NCBI GenBank assembly: GCA_031308135.1
Contig: JAHLJT010000631.1
Span: 212,148,731 to 212,212,730 of the forward strand
Direction: 5' to 3'
DNA: 64,000 nt
From: Acheta domesticus
Taxonomy: Eukaryota; Arthropoda; Insecta; Orthoptera; Gryllidae
Positions 34,289-46,440 of this stretch are shown here, one piece after another. Made by a program: the position numbers and the translations under genes. Positions within the stretch are counted from its first letter, which is position 1, and every line of letters starts with the position of its first letter. The notes below the pieces were generated by a model. It was given only the letters and a program-made list of their open reading frames with translations. It did no database searches and was not told the DNA's origin.

Positions 34289-36863
34289 ACCACTAGTTTT
34301 TAAAGAAGTATTAATTGTTCCAAGAACATCTCTCTATAATACTGAATAAACCTTTATTGAAAATGTGTTTTAAACATCAATTGCTTTGTTATTTTTTGTT
34401 TGATATTCAGTAGGTACTTTAGAAGTTATTTTTATACATTTTTAAACAATTAAACACGTTTTGTTAACCACTTTCCTTCTTAATGGAAAGGATAGACAAA
34501 TGGATAGGGAAAGGGTGGGGTTTAACATGAGAGATCTCGCACAGGTACGCTAGTTGTTCCATAATTGTTGTAGACGTAACGTTTCGACTATACATTAAAT
34601 AGCCATCTTCTGTAATGATTTGTATCTTTATACAATGAAACACCGTCGCAGAGGAAGCCGACTTAGGAGGCGGACACTTTTGTGCGAGAACGGGCAATAG
34701 TAGATTTAACAAATGACTGCAGAATGGCGTGCGAAAATTTTTTGGTATGGAATGCCGCGATAAATAAATATTAGTTCAAGACCATAAATAGCTTACGGAA
34801 AAATTAAGAACAATTTTGTACATGGGCACACGTATTTTATAAGGCGGAAAGTGTGTGTTTTTCGGTTAAACAGAGTGACTATATTCCGCCTGTTGTCAAA
34901 TGACAACTGACGAAGAATTGCTGGTGCGAATAAGTTAGGAAATTACGAAATTCCGACTGAAAAATGGGAAATTTGGGTGTTTCGGATGAAAAAACAGCTA
35001 AAACGGGAATTTTTGGCAATTACCATCAAGGAAGGGGACGCCGGAGAGGCGCAAATTAGAAATATTAAGTGTCAATAAAGAAGGACAAATGACGGAGAGA
35101 GCGTGTTTTGTCGAAGAAAAGTTTTGCTGAAAAATCTCAACAATACTGTGATATACAAAATGGCGGGTCAAACATTCGACGGTAAACGCCAGAGCCTCGC
35201 GGTGCATGGAGCATAAACGTTGCCATGGGATTGTTGATTTTGAGCAGGGGGGAGAAAAACAATTGGGACGTCACTTTCGTAGCCGTGGTGTGAAAGAAGC
35301 TCTCTCTTGATCTAGACTCCGAGGTGAACACATCGTCTGATAAGTACGCGGAAGATAACTTCGAGTTCGTTTGATAGTTACGTTATCCTGTAATACAGCT
35401 GCGTAATATTTGTCAGAACATTGCCGTGTGACATTAATTAACTGAATCAATTCGGGTGGAACTGTTCACATAAATTATTGACGAAAAAACTTTATTTGGC
35501 AAAAATAATCTAGTTCGTGGCATTTAACATGAACTTTAATTGAAGAACTGTAATTAAGACGTTAATTGAATATAAACAAGATAGACACTGCAAATTATGT
35601 CCGCGGTGCTGTGGCAAAACAAATTAATTTAAAAATAGGGTTAGCAACGAATACTTAGCTAGCAGACATTTTATTTGTTTTTCGATTTGTTAAGTTCGCG
35701 GGTAGGGGCACCTCTGTTGCGCAGTTTTAGGAAAAAGTATCTCTAGATGCCAGGGTAGCTGTAGGTGATAGTTACATATAGATGTTAGAAGGAACGCAGA
35801 AACATCAAGTAGATGACATCGGGTCCAGCCCAGCCGAGTGAAGATTGGAAAACGACGTGGAAGCCCAGGTTGGTTTCTTCGAGGCGACATTCAGACGACC
35901 AACAAGAGAGCTCAGGGGTAGTTTATTTGCTAATGATCGTTCAAATCCAATTTAAAGGTCTTGACTCCAAATAATAATGTTATTGTTACATTGATAAATA
36001 GGAATTACGAAACGAAATCAGTCAAATACTTGAATAAATAATGTTCTGTTTTTCAAACTGATTAAAAGGATTATTATTATGCAACATAGCACGTTATTAG
36101 TGCAACTATTCCAGAATCAAAAGATAAAACTTTCAGATTTCGCGCTTTTCCGTACGGAGAGCGGATCCGGTGGCAAGTTTTGCTGATATTAAGCAAATTG
36201 TCATCGAAATGAAGAGCCCCAACAACAGAGATATATAAATGTATATAGTTTTTAATAATTAATTAGAAACCACCGTTTCAATACTTTTCGTCAGAAGATT
36301 TCCAGTCTCGAAGGTGAGCGGACCGCAGGCTCTGTTATGCCGTCAGATGATTTTCGATTGTGGAGGCAAACATATTGCAAGTTTTTTTAAGTAGTGATAA
36401 ATAATTCAGTCTCGAAGTCGTGTTTAATTACATGGTGGTCGGCGCAACCTGTACTTCGGGAAGCTGTCTTGGACATCGCAGAAGACGGGTGCAGTTGCAA
36501 CATCGCCACAAAAGGGAAGTGAATTGCACACGCATATGATAAATGCGACGAAAGTTTCTTTATGTTCAAGGCCAAGCAGGTGGATAATTTATTAAGTTAA
36601 GCTTAATTACAAAAAAAATAGCCATCAAGGGAGAATGCGCATGTCGCGACGTATTATGAATGTATTGTAAATATTGTGTGAATGAGTGTTTATTTTTCTG
36701 TTGTTTAAATTTGTTGATGTTGTTGAGGAACAGTTTTATGATTTGTTGGCAGTGTGTGCAATATCCGGAAGTAATGAAATAAAGAGCAACAAACATGGGG
36801 TGTTCGTTATTTTGTTTTCAAACTGAAATTCGAGTTGTCATTTGTAGTTTTTGGAAATACCGG
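34289..36863. other. Intergenic stretch without recognised gene
   Basis: Only short frames without motifs on either strand. An AATAAA at 36778 (plus) and moderately GC-rich patches (35180-35330, 36150-36330) might belong to UTRs or an LTR, but no partner was found. The first few bases (34289-34297) are the right part of the repeat split by copia. Confidence 0.4.
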
Positions 36864-37130
36864 GTAGTGTTTAGGGTTGGGCAAAATACTTGAAAAATGT
36901 ATTTCAGATACAAAATACAAAATAGTATTTTAAAATACTTTTGAAAATACAAAATGCAATCAAAGGTGTTTTTACACATAATAACTTCTGTCCTTTTTTT
37001 CTATTTTAAACAATCATTTACGTTCAATAATAGATCACATCATATTTTAAATTTTATTACTAAAAATATACAACATTATTTATACAAAAATGTTTCAAAT
37101 GAAATTTTCAACCCATTTCAGGTATCGTAT

Positions 37131-37280
37131 GCGGTCATCCATAAATTACGTAACGCTAAAGGGGGAGAGAGGGGGTCTGAGTCAGCGCTGCTTTACATAG
37201 AGATAGGGAAGTGCGTTACAAGGGGGGAGGGGGTATTGGAAATACTTGAAATTTGCGTTACGTAATTTATGGACGGCCCC
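37131..37280. mobile_element. 150-bp MITE, 'CCATAAATTACGTAACGC' type
   Basis: Ends gcggtcatccataaattacg and, inverted, ggggccgtccataaattacg form terminal repeats of about 25 bp around G-rich sequence (gggggagagaggggg). These ends resemble a widely dispersed eukaryotic MITE type. It is nested in the hAT element. Confidence 0.75.
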
Positions 37281-37486
37281 TATCATTTGTGATGTATGTT
37301 CATATTTAAGTCTTGTCCATGCTAAGAGCCGAAGGAATACTTGGAGTTAACAGATCTCATCGTGAGTTGTTGGGAGGTGATAGTTTGGGACAAATATTAC
37401 AGGTTATAGACAATTAACCAAGATGCCTTTCTGACTTAAAATACGAATATACATCACAAATGATATGGATATCTGATGAATACCGC

Positions 37487-38375
37487 CGATTTTTACTTTC
37501 CCGTATACGTACTATAAACGGAATAATATACGTAGTATATGGAAAGTTATGCAATGCTCCGGAAAATCGATTTCGCGATTTCAACGGAAACACACGTTTT
37601 CTGGTCCCTGATACCGAAAAAATGGGTCTTTTCGAAACGTCCATCCGTCCGTCAGTCGGTCTGTCCGTCCGTCAGTCTCTGAACAACACTAGCACCTAAA
37701 CCATACGTTGGATTTATTCCAAAATGGATATTCCCTGGTCAATTTACTTCTACTCGAGGCGCCGCGATTTTGAAAAAGTTTCTTCAAAATTTGGGGGTAC
37801 TTTACATCAAGCCCTCCGGACATTTTCAAAATTTTCTCAAAAACAGCTCCAAATTCTTTCTTTAAATTTCTTGTAAGGATAGGTACAGTAAAATACACTT
37901 ATAAAGGTGACATAGGCCCTATTTCACGGTTAACTCTGAATTTCCGAATAAGTTTGAATTTTGTTCGGCGTCTTCCTACAACTACAATATTGAAGATAGA
38001 GATTTTTCCTCCAAATAAAAGTTGTTCTCCAAAGCGAGTTATTTCAGTAAGATCATGTATATTATTTTGAAAATTGTAGTAGTTTTCGCGCAATATTGCG
38101 CGAAATATTTGCAATTTTAAAAAATTACAAAAACAAGATTTTCTCAAAAACCGCTCCAATTTTTTTCTTTAAACTTTTGGTATAGATATTGATAATATTG
38201 ATAAATGTACTCTACGAAATAACATAATTGCCATATTGCTCTACTCTTTTGTTTTTTTCAAAAATCACAAACGGGTAACACGAATATGTGGCAATTCCGA
38301 AAAGCTAGCCGAGACCTGAGGAAATAGAAAACTAATATGGGAAAGTCTGTGTTATTCTGTAGCACCACTAGTTTC
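37487..38375 (-). repeat. Family R repeat, copy C, inverse orientation
   Basis: Begins at 'tttactttcccgtatacg', runs through 'ttatgcaatgctcc', 'gtccatccgtccgtcag', 'gaacaacactagcacctaaaccatacg', 'gtacagtaaaatacact' and 'atgtatattattttgaaaa', and ends 'ctgtagcaccactagtttc'. It is the reverse of 16520-18045 with the middle shortened. It lies in the hAT element. Confidence 0.7.
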
Positions 38376-39172
38376 TTCAGAACTCAACCGTTTTCTCTGA
38401 AACTAGCTCAAAACTCCGCATTTTCAGAAACGCTCAAACGCCATTTTCTTAAAAACGGCTCCAAATTTTATCTTAAAATATGAATTTTAATTAATTTTTG
38501 AATTAAACTAAGTTTTCAAGAGAAAATGAATGTTTTTTTATCGGTCAAGATCACTTTATTTTCGGGGAAATTCAATCGCTTTATCTTAGAAACGGAGGCA
38601 GCTTCTCCGCGAAGTCAGGAAGTAGTGGCGTGGAGACTTTTATCGCAAGATCCTTGTTCGGTATATTCATTTCTCGCTCTCTTACAGGTGACAAAATGAG
38701 ACAAGGGGATAAAAAGGTACAAGAGGACGAATGCAATTTAGGTTGTTGAAAGGAAGTTAAAATTAATGTCAGCCTTGTTTGTTGTGCCGACACAAGAAAA
38801 AAGGTAAAAGAAGCCATAGACAAGTGAAATTAGGCAAATTAGTCTCATTTTAGGTTTTTAAACGTAAAATAGGCACAAATAGGCATTAATGTTGAAATAG
38901 GCTCTTTTAGGCGCTATAAAATTGATGGGTTTTAGTTCAAATAAGCCTAAAATGTATATATAAAGCTTCATTTAGTACAAGGTATCCAGGAAAAAAATAG
39001 ATTTTTATCTAAATATACCATAACGAAATATCGGCTCTTAAAAACACCGCAAGCACAGGTTTTTAATCACTGTGCACAACCACAGGGCCACGAGGCACAC
39101 CTATGGGCAGCACTCGTTCTGACACGCGGAGCCTGCTCTCCGAGAAATGGAATCGGAACTCGCGATTACAAC

Positions 39173-39202
39173 CACGGTGTAAGAAATATATCTTACACCG
39201 TG
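39173..39202. repeat. Perfect 11-bp palindrome CACGGTGTAAG / CTTACACCGTG
   Basis: Two perfect 11-bp inverted arms around 8 nt, flanked by gattaca on both sides (cgcgattaca ... tgattacagc). The half-site CTTACACCGTG also occurs at 23858 and, without its last part, at 58430. It looks like a minimal fused pair of transposon ends. Confidence 0.6.
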
Positions 39203-39879
39203 ATTACAGCGCTTGTCTGGTTATCTCCGGTTGAACCGACGGAGGGAAAACACGTAATCGGAGGAAACGGAGGTCCGGTTGCACTCGTCCACGTGTCTCT
39301 CCATTTATTGGCCCAATCAAAGTTTGTGACGGATTAATAAAAAGTATTTTTGTATTTTGAAAATACAAAATACTATCAGAAAGTATTTTCGATACAAATA
39401 CAAAATACATGTTTAAATATGTATTTTCGATACAAAATACAAAAGTATCGAAAATACGTATTTTAAATACAAGTATTTTCGATATTGCCCAAGTCTGGTA
39501 GTGTTACTAATGAAAGCAGGTCTTCATCTAGTATTGGAAACTTGCACTGAATCTACGACTTATACATTTTTGTAATCGGCCGCATCTAAGGTTAAAGAAA
39601 ATTAGTAATAAATTAATTCATAGATAAGAGATAGGTGATTTAGAAATGCGTCCGCTCGCGTAAGAAATAAATTAAGCAAAGTAAGTGAATAAGAAGTGGG
39701 CGGAACCGATACAAGAGCGCGCGAACGTGATAAATGTTACTAGAATTAAGAATTTGGATTTAGAATTGTGAATGTTCTTAAGTGGGGGAAGGGGAAATCG
39801 TTGCACTTCAGACATGCATTCTTTTCTAAAACGGTTGGAATCAATTTTCTTTTTTATAAAAATTCTAAACTATTTACAT

Positions 39880-40514
39880 TATATACAATTTAAAGAACAG
39901 ATACTGAACGTTGTACGTACGATGTACAGCAAATTCGCTCAAAAGAACAGGACATTTTTCCCGACCTTGACATCCGTCTAAAGCGCCGCCTCTTCACGGC
40001 GTGCGTGCGCCCCCTGTGGACGTACGCGTGCGAGGTCTTTGCGGCTGCCTCTCCGTCTACTTTGCGACCAATCCAGGTCGCAGAGAATAGAGCGGCGCGC
40101 CCGCATCTTCCTTTTACCGGACCTGACCGCTACCCCAGCAATGCTGACGTGTTCAGGGTTCTAGGTGTGCGCCATCAGTTCCCGGAGGAGCTGCAGCGGC
40201 GGGCCGAGGCGGCGCTCGCGAGGGCGCTGCGGCCGTCCGCCCCGCGCATCCTGCGCGAGACCGGCAAAGCGGCGAACAGCGGCGTGCACAGGGCCTTCCA
40301 CAGAAGAAAGGGTCCGCAGCACGTCGCCTTCACCTTCCGCGCACTTCCCCCGCACAAGCTCGCTGAGCTGTGCGACGCGGGGGAGCAGGCAGTGCGTGGG
40401 AGGCGGTCGCCGCTCATCGACGCCGGCAACCGCGCGGGCGGCGCGGAGGCGCGCCACGTCGGGCCTGAGCCGCCTGGGGCCGAAGACGTCGCGGCGCCAC
40501 GGACGCTTGAGTGA
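39880..40514 (+). pseudogene. Jockey-type non-LTR RT C-terminal fragment
   Basis: The frame carries LFTACVRPLWTYACEVFAAA, LRPIQVAENRAARPHLPF and SNADVFRVLGV then ELQRRAEAALARAL, the RT thumb and C-terminus typical of jockey elements (VRPILTYGCPVW, QNKCLR, DLGV). GC content is far above the flanks. The stop is at 40512-40514. Everything 5' (endonuclease, catalytic RT) is missing, so it is a 5'-truncated copy. The 3' UTR probably runs to about 40800. Confidence 0.8.
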
Positions 40515-40799
40515 AGTCGGCGCCGTGGCGAACAAGTGACGTGTACATAGTGTAAATAGTGCAGTGTAGTGTGTATGAATGCGAGAATGAATGTGTGAGA
40601 GAATGAGTTGTAAATATAGTTGTACGAATGAATGAGTGAATGACAGAAAATGAAAAGAAGTAAAGAACATTTTAAAGAACTCTATCACCAAAAATTAATA
40701 TCTGTAAATAAACTAGGCTAGGCCCAAAGAGGCCAGCCATGTAGTAGTTTAAATAGTAGTAAATTAGTTTTAAGTAGTAATTTTAAGATAAAAGCCCTC

Positions 40800-42882
40800 A
40801 CTTAACTCCATAAGCCCAATCGGCTGGAGTAAATGTATCCCCTTTACCTGAATAAATTCCCGCCCCACCAGGGTAACTGAAGGGGGGAAAATCGAAAAAA
40901 AGGACATTTTTCTCGTGTTTCCGTTCTTCGCAATGAATAGTGAACGATCTGTTCGTTACCAAGAACACAACTGTATTCAATTTCGTCACGGGTAATTGAC
41001 CATTGTGCCAGACAACGGTGGTCGGCTTTTCCGTTTACCGCTGACTCCCCACGATTCTCTCCTGCGATTGACTTATTTATTTATTTGTCAAAAACAGAAA
41101 AAACTGTATATGACGTGTGGGGAAAGAAATTTATGTGCGCACATTTTCTTGAGGGCCAGAATATATAAAAAAAAACGAAAAAATGAATTTAGAAAATAAT
41201 TATTTTGGAAAAATAAACATATTTGAAAAATGTTTTTAGTTATAGAAAATCAATTTCAACTGTATTTCAACTTAATGAGTGATTACGCAATGATTAAATA
41301 AACGGCAAATACCTCAGAATCTGTGCCGCAAGATGTCCTTTTATGAGCGATTTGTCATAAGGAAAAATGTCGTTTATAACCCTGGAATACAAACAAATAT
41401 CTTGAATATTTCTATACACATTTTGTGGTCGAGAATACTCTCACCGGAGATTTCAACACTTAAAATTAACTCACGAATGCCATTCAAGTTTGGGATCTGG
41501 TAAAAGAAGAAATAATTAAACAACTATTCCAGGAAAGCTGATTTCTTGAGAAAAAAAGACATTCTGAAAGTGATGATGAAATATCTTTTCCATGTGACGA
41601 GATAAGCATCCCGTTTTCAAAATTCTTTGTAGGCCAAATTTCTCAAACCACTATGCATATCTTTATCGTGAGTAGGGAGGCGAATGTAGCAATACCGAAT
41701 ATTAAATGATTAAATATATTTAATTTTATACTATTTTACGAGACGATTTACAAAGAGGTCTCCGCAAGCTCCCAGCTCACCCCAACCCAACCGCGCCGCC
41801 AGTTCGGCACAGCCGAAATTCGTCACGCTGCCGTTCAGGATTCGTCCAGCCCTTCGCCCGCCTCACACCGCGCCCGCGCTGACAGACCCGCCTACCGTTT
41901 AGCTACGGAACGCGAGGAAACCACCCAGGGTGGTTGGTACGCGACGGCTTTGCGATAAATAATTACCACCCCGCCCAAAAGCCAGCCGCTCGAAGTTGCA
42001 CGTGCGCTTCGTAAACAATGCTAGAGAGAGAGGGTAAGTGGAAATTTCCACTCAGCCCCCATGAGAATCGCTGTCCACGATTAGACAAAATACTTAATGC
42101 TGCGTAGAAGGCTTCGGCCAATCTTAAATGAGCTTTCTCGATTTCTGGAAAATTCCGGATTCTTTTAGCGAGTTTTGGAGGGGGAAACACGGCAGCTGCT
42201 TCGTAACACCAGCAGTTGAAGAGACACTTGATTTTTGAACTCGAGCTAGTGAGGAGCTCTGAGCAGGAAGAATTGGCGCACTTCAGGATTCTTCCTGAAT
42301 CGACTTTGTCAGGTGCGAGTCGAACGTTTTATAAAAGAACATCTTCCGTGGGCACTGGCACCCGGAAGTTATTTACGAGTTCACGCCTAGAGTTGGGGCA
42401 GAAGTATTCTTTTTTGAGCCGTGCTTGGCTTTCAACGAAAAGACTAAAATTTTCGTATTTAAAAATACTCGGCCGAGGCATCGAGTCGCCGTAATCCGGT
42501 GCCGTTGTATTCACGTGACCGTGACCAAAGCTTCGTCGCCACCCGTTTCGGCGCCATTCATCGTGAGGGCTTCAAGACGCCGCACTGTGGTCCAATTTGA
42601 ACATTTACGGTTAACATTGCTCTTTTGGAATTGAAATCCACTAAATAACACTTGCATTGTTAAATGTATATGCTTTTGAATATTTTAACACTCAAATCTT
42701 CTGATGGATAATTTATACAAGATCCTTTATTTGATTTAACACTATTGTTGCTACCAAATAAGAATAGATATATAGTGCTATCTACTTAAATCAGAATAAT
42801 AAAATGTTTGATGTTAAAAGTTACATATAATGTAGAAAAGCTATATGACAAAAAGAAAATAAAAAACACGCACTTACATAAC
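40800..42882. other. Intergenic stretch, no gene recognised
   Basis: Short frames only. A GC-rich patch at 41750-42060 (words cgcgccgccagttcgg, aaaccacccagggtggttgg) is transposon-like and could be an LTR or UTR. A CATTGTG heptamer near 41003 was checked as a possible Transib end, but orientation does not fit. Confidence 0.4.
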
Positions 42883-45060
42883 TTATACTTCAAAATCACT
42901 GTCTGAAGAATCTTCATTTTGGCTCTGGGATGAGTCTTCCGAATCCTGGTGAACTCGTGGCAATTCTGGGGGATGTGTAGGCACTTTCAATGTTGATGAC
43001 TTGCTGTGGCAATTTATTTATTCTTTTAGGTAAATTTCTGATACTAGAAATTCGTGGATCAAAAGATACCAAGAGCGCATGGAGGAGGTCTTCCATATTT
43101 CTTTGCCGACTATTTTTGCAAGTATTGTGTTCGCGAAAGTAGCGACATTCTTTCTTAATAATAAAACTTATCCAATTTTATTTATGACATTTATTGTTCT
43201 TATTTGCATACAGAACACAACGTTTCGTAACTTGTTTTAGTTACATCATGAGGCTCCTTAATAAAGGGAACTGTTGTCCCATTTTTAACCGTCAAACACT
43301 CGAGGACACATAGTCAACTCAACAGCTACCTCTCTAGTGGACACAAGAATATAAACTTGAATGCACATTATTAAAAAACATACAACGACAATCAGGAACA
43401 ATTTTACAATTTTTCAATTGATGTACAAGCGACATTCTTTGTGCTTGCTTCTAATGCTTCCTCGCTCAACTGGCCTAAAAGTGTTTCCATAACATCAGAT
43501 CCATAAATGAATATTTTATGAACACTTGCTGGCATTTTGAACTATGCATAATGTTCCACAAAAATTTCTGCTGTTTCGTGAGCGTACTTTTTACACTCTC
43601 CAGTGTTTAACTCGTAACCGCAAGACATTGCTTTTTATATCACCGAAAACCGTGATATTACCCCAGTAATTTCTGCCGCTTTTTTCGGGTCCTTGAAAAA
43701 TTGCGTAGCTGTGTTTCCATCATTAATTTCTTAAATGAATCTCGCCACAGATTGTTTAGAACAGACGAACAATTATTTATTTCAATATTCAGGTACAAAA
43801 AACAATTTTTCGTCTGTTCTAAACAATCTGTGGCCAGATTCATTTAAGAAGTAATGAGTATAGACTAACAGACAAACAATTTTCTTTGAAGTGTTTCCAT
43901 TATTAGTAAGCCAGGTACCCTTTTTCATTATGTCCACAAGTAAACCAGTTTCCTGTCGAAATTTTGAAATAATTTGATTTTTCCTTTCTTCAAATGCAGC
44001 TTTGTTTTCATGCCCACGAACTTGCCAAGTTTTAAAACTTAATCTATACGATGCATATAATATGGACAATCCATAAAAATGTGCTTATGTTGCAAGGCTT
44101 TTGCAAAACAGTGCTTATATCATTCATCTAGTTTCGTGTCGCATGGCAAATGTAGTAATACTGGATAGATGGATTTCCTGCTAGTGTGTTGGCTATTTTT
44201 CTATCCAGCATGGTCTTCAGCAGTGAATGATGTACATTAATTTCCTTTCCATTACTTGTAATGCACGTTGGCTTCACGGCTGATATTTGTCTTTCTGTGT
44301 ATTCAATCTCCTGAGCAATGACATCATGGGTTTCTTTCACAAACTGAACTTTAATTGGCATGCAACATCTTGTAGACGAATAGCGAGGATTTTGCCACAT
44401 TATTTGTTCGACGTTCTCAGTTTTTGCTGTCATTTAAAAAAAACAATCAAATCAGTCAAAAAACAATCAACAACAAATCAGAATCAGCATTTGTGCTTTC
44501 AAGAAATTTTTGTTTATAGTTTGAGTGGCAGGAACGTCCATCAAAATCCCATTTGTATATGATTTCCAAATTGGAATTATTGTGCTCACTAACAACTGTA
44601 CTGAGAACTTCGTTCTGTACTAAGCATAAACGATATGCGGTATGATCGATTAGAGTTTGTAATTTAACTTCAGCTTTCGTCTCCGAAATAAATATATCTT
44701 TAGGTAGCACTGCTGTTTTACTTGTAACACTTTCTTGTAGGCCGGGTATATGTCACAATTTCTTTTTTGCACATTTTCTTAATAGAATATATTGTGATTT
44801 GCTCAATTTTGCATCTATAATTAATGATAGGGCTTCTTCAGGAGTGTAACGCTGAACATTTTTCTTTGGCAAGTTCAAGCGCTTAATTGCTATCAAAGAA
44901 CGGGGACTTGAAATCGTAACCTTTTTTATAACTTGAGCCACATTTCGTTTGTCTTATTTTGTAAAAATCGTTTGTGTTGCAAACGCTAGTTCTCGGGGGC
45001 TATGGCTCTCGACTAAGCTTTTTGTGCGCCTTCTCTTTGTCCTAGCGCTTAATATGTCAA
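42883..45060 (-). pseudogene. Transib (RAG1-related) transposase, decayed
   Basis: Ordered blocks on minus: TPEEALSLIIDAKLSKSQYILLR (44860), ETKAEVKLQTLIDHTAYRL and YKWDFDGRSCHSNYKQKF (first catalytic Asp region, 44560), MWQNPRYSSTRCCMPIKVQFV (44390), LLKTMLDRKIANTL (second Asp, TMIDGK-like) with YYICHATRN, FKTWQVRGHENKAAFEERK, LLGQLSEEALEAS (the Glu region) and MEDLLHALLVSFDPRISSI, ending in an acidic Ser-rich tail DSSDSDFEV at 42883. The GQLSEEA...NK..R.FR...MEDLL block parallels RAG1 around its catalytic Glu (SEGNESGNKLFRRFRK). Frameshifts and a 274-bp insertion inactivate it. A zinc-ligand Cys is Tyr (YYIC). Terminal heptamers were not found. Confidence 0.72.
43154..43427 (-). mobile_element. 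274-bp insertion with 13-bp target duplication in Transib gene
   Basis: AGCGACATTCTTT occurs at 43141-43153 and 43428-43440. Removing one copy and the 274 bp restores the transposase run after LSEEA. On minus it ends ttttattattaag, a TTA-rich tail like the non-LTR tail at 26450. It is non-coding; it is a SINE or severely truncated retroelement. Confidence 0.8.
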
Positions 45061-46440
45061 ATTCTCGTTGTGTTTTATGACTTATGGAAGTCACTTTTAT
45101 GTTGTGGAAGAAAAGTCATTTCTTCTCTTAACCAATTATTATTGGTCTTCAAAAAATTGTCCTTACATCTTCCGCTTGCATTCAAACGACGTACAATATT
45201 AATGGTAAAGAAACTGATTTTACTAGTAATAACCTCTTATTTGGTATTATTGATAAAACGAAATCTACAATAAGCTTCCTCGCACATGTATTCGCTCAGG
45301 AAACAAAACTTTCCCGATAAAGAATTTCATACAATTGAAGTCGCGTCACTCCCAGCGGCGCACCTACCGAGAAAGAAAATTAAATAATGCAGCTTGCGCA
45401 GATCTCCGCACTTTAAAATTAGTGTCAATGTTAAAGATAGATAAATACTCTATATTATGTAAAATATCTGTAATGTTACAAAGTGTAACAGTTTTGTTCT
45501 ACTCAAATCAATTCCGTATAAAAGTTATAAATGTTCATTTTTTCTTTAATACTTTAGCAAATAGCAAATTCTGTATTTATAAAACGTTAAATTCACTTTA
45601 AAGTTAGTGAATAACGTACCTGAGGAACTTGATGTCATGTTGGCGCAAAAATGTTCACAACAATAAACTATAGACAGTTGTAAATATACTCAGAACTCAA
45701 TCTTCCGATCGACGTCCACTCTCGACTGAACGCGCTCCGCAATATACGCCGAGTTTCAAGAGGCGTTATCGATCTACGATTCACAGAACATCGTCTATTC
45801 ATACTTTTTCGAACAATTCAGGCTTCTGTTTACAATCCTGAATCGATACATTAAAGTTTCAGCAACTTTCGTTTCAAGGCAAATCTCCCCGTAAATGAGC
45901 AAAATAGACCACTGTGTGCCGCCTCCAGCCGAGCCGCCAAGTACCTGTTCCTTGGGCGAGGCTTGTGCCCCCACCGCCGCCCGCGCCGGCGGACAACCAG
46001 CCAGCTGACAAGAAGGCAACGTCCTCTGCTGCTAACTCATATTTCCCGAATCATCCTCAGCTCGTAATTGCCCTTGCGGCAAGAAAATATTTCTGAACTT
46101 TAAACTTCCAGAATTAGATTTTCAAATTATTGTGTCATTTAAAAGAACGGTTCGTGGCCGCGCACAGGTCTGCAAGAGAGCCAGCGAAGTAATTGTAAAA
46201 TCATCACTCTAAGATTCATTGTTATTTTATTTTGGGGGAACACGAGCTCGTGATCGAGGTCTATTTGCTAAAATTAGTGTATTTTTTTGGTCAATTAACT
46301 TTTTTAAATTAAATCTTATTTATTCCGACCTCATTCAATTTTATTTATTTCAAACGTAACGTCGCTCCACCATACATCTGTTCTCTTTTAGCCCACCTAT
46401 CTGCCATCTGAGCTAGCCCGGCAGGTAAGTTCGCTGAACC
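45061..46440. other. Stretch between Transib remnant and family R
   Basis: On minus at 45638 an ATG is followed by TCAAGTTCCTCAG and GTACGT. This would make a plausible tiny first exon for the Transib gene, but no matching acceptor is certain. A Pro-rich plus frame at 45914-46096 has no motif. Otherwise nothing is recognised. Confidence 0.3.

Larger units (their letters stand above)
36872..39497. mobile_element. hAT-superfamily element, 2.6 kb, with nested repeats
   Basis: The left end TAGGGTTGGGCAAAATACTT and the right end, inverted, CAGACTTGGGCAATATCGAA are hAT-type terminal repeats, with sub-terminal 'aaaatacaaaatac' arrays on both sides. A perfect 8-bp duplication GTAGTGTT flanks it (36864-36871 and 39498-39505). 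No transposase frame survives. Inside are a MITE (37131-37280), a family R copy (37487-38375) and 'aaataggcacaaataggc' words. Confidence 0.88.

Noticed and set aside
41001..41008. CATTGTG as a terminal heptamer of the Transib element
   Set aside because: It is on the wrong side for its orientation, and no partner heptamer or GC-rich 5-bp duplication was found.
42883..45060. A host RAG1 homologue
   Set aside because: The copy is frameshifted and truncated and sits among transposons; the motif spacing is that of Transib, not of vertebrate RAG1.
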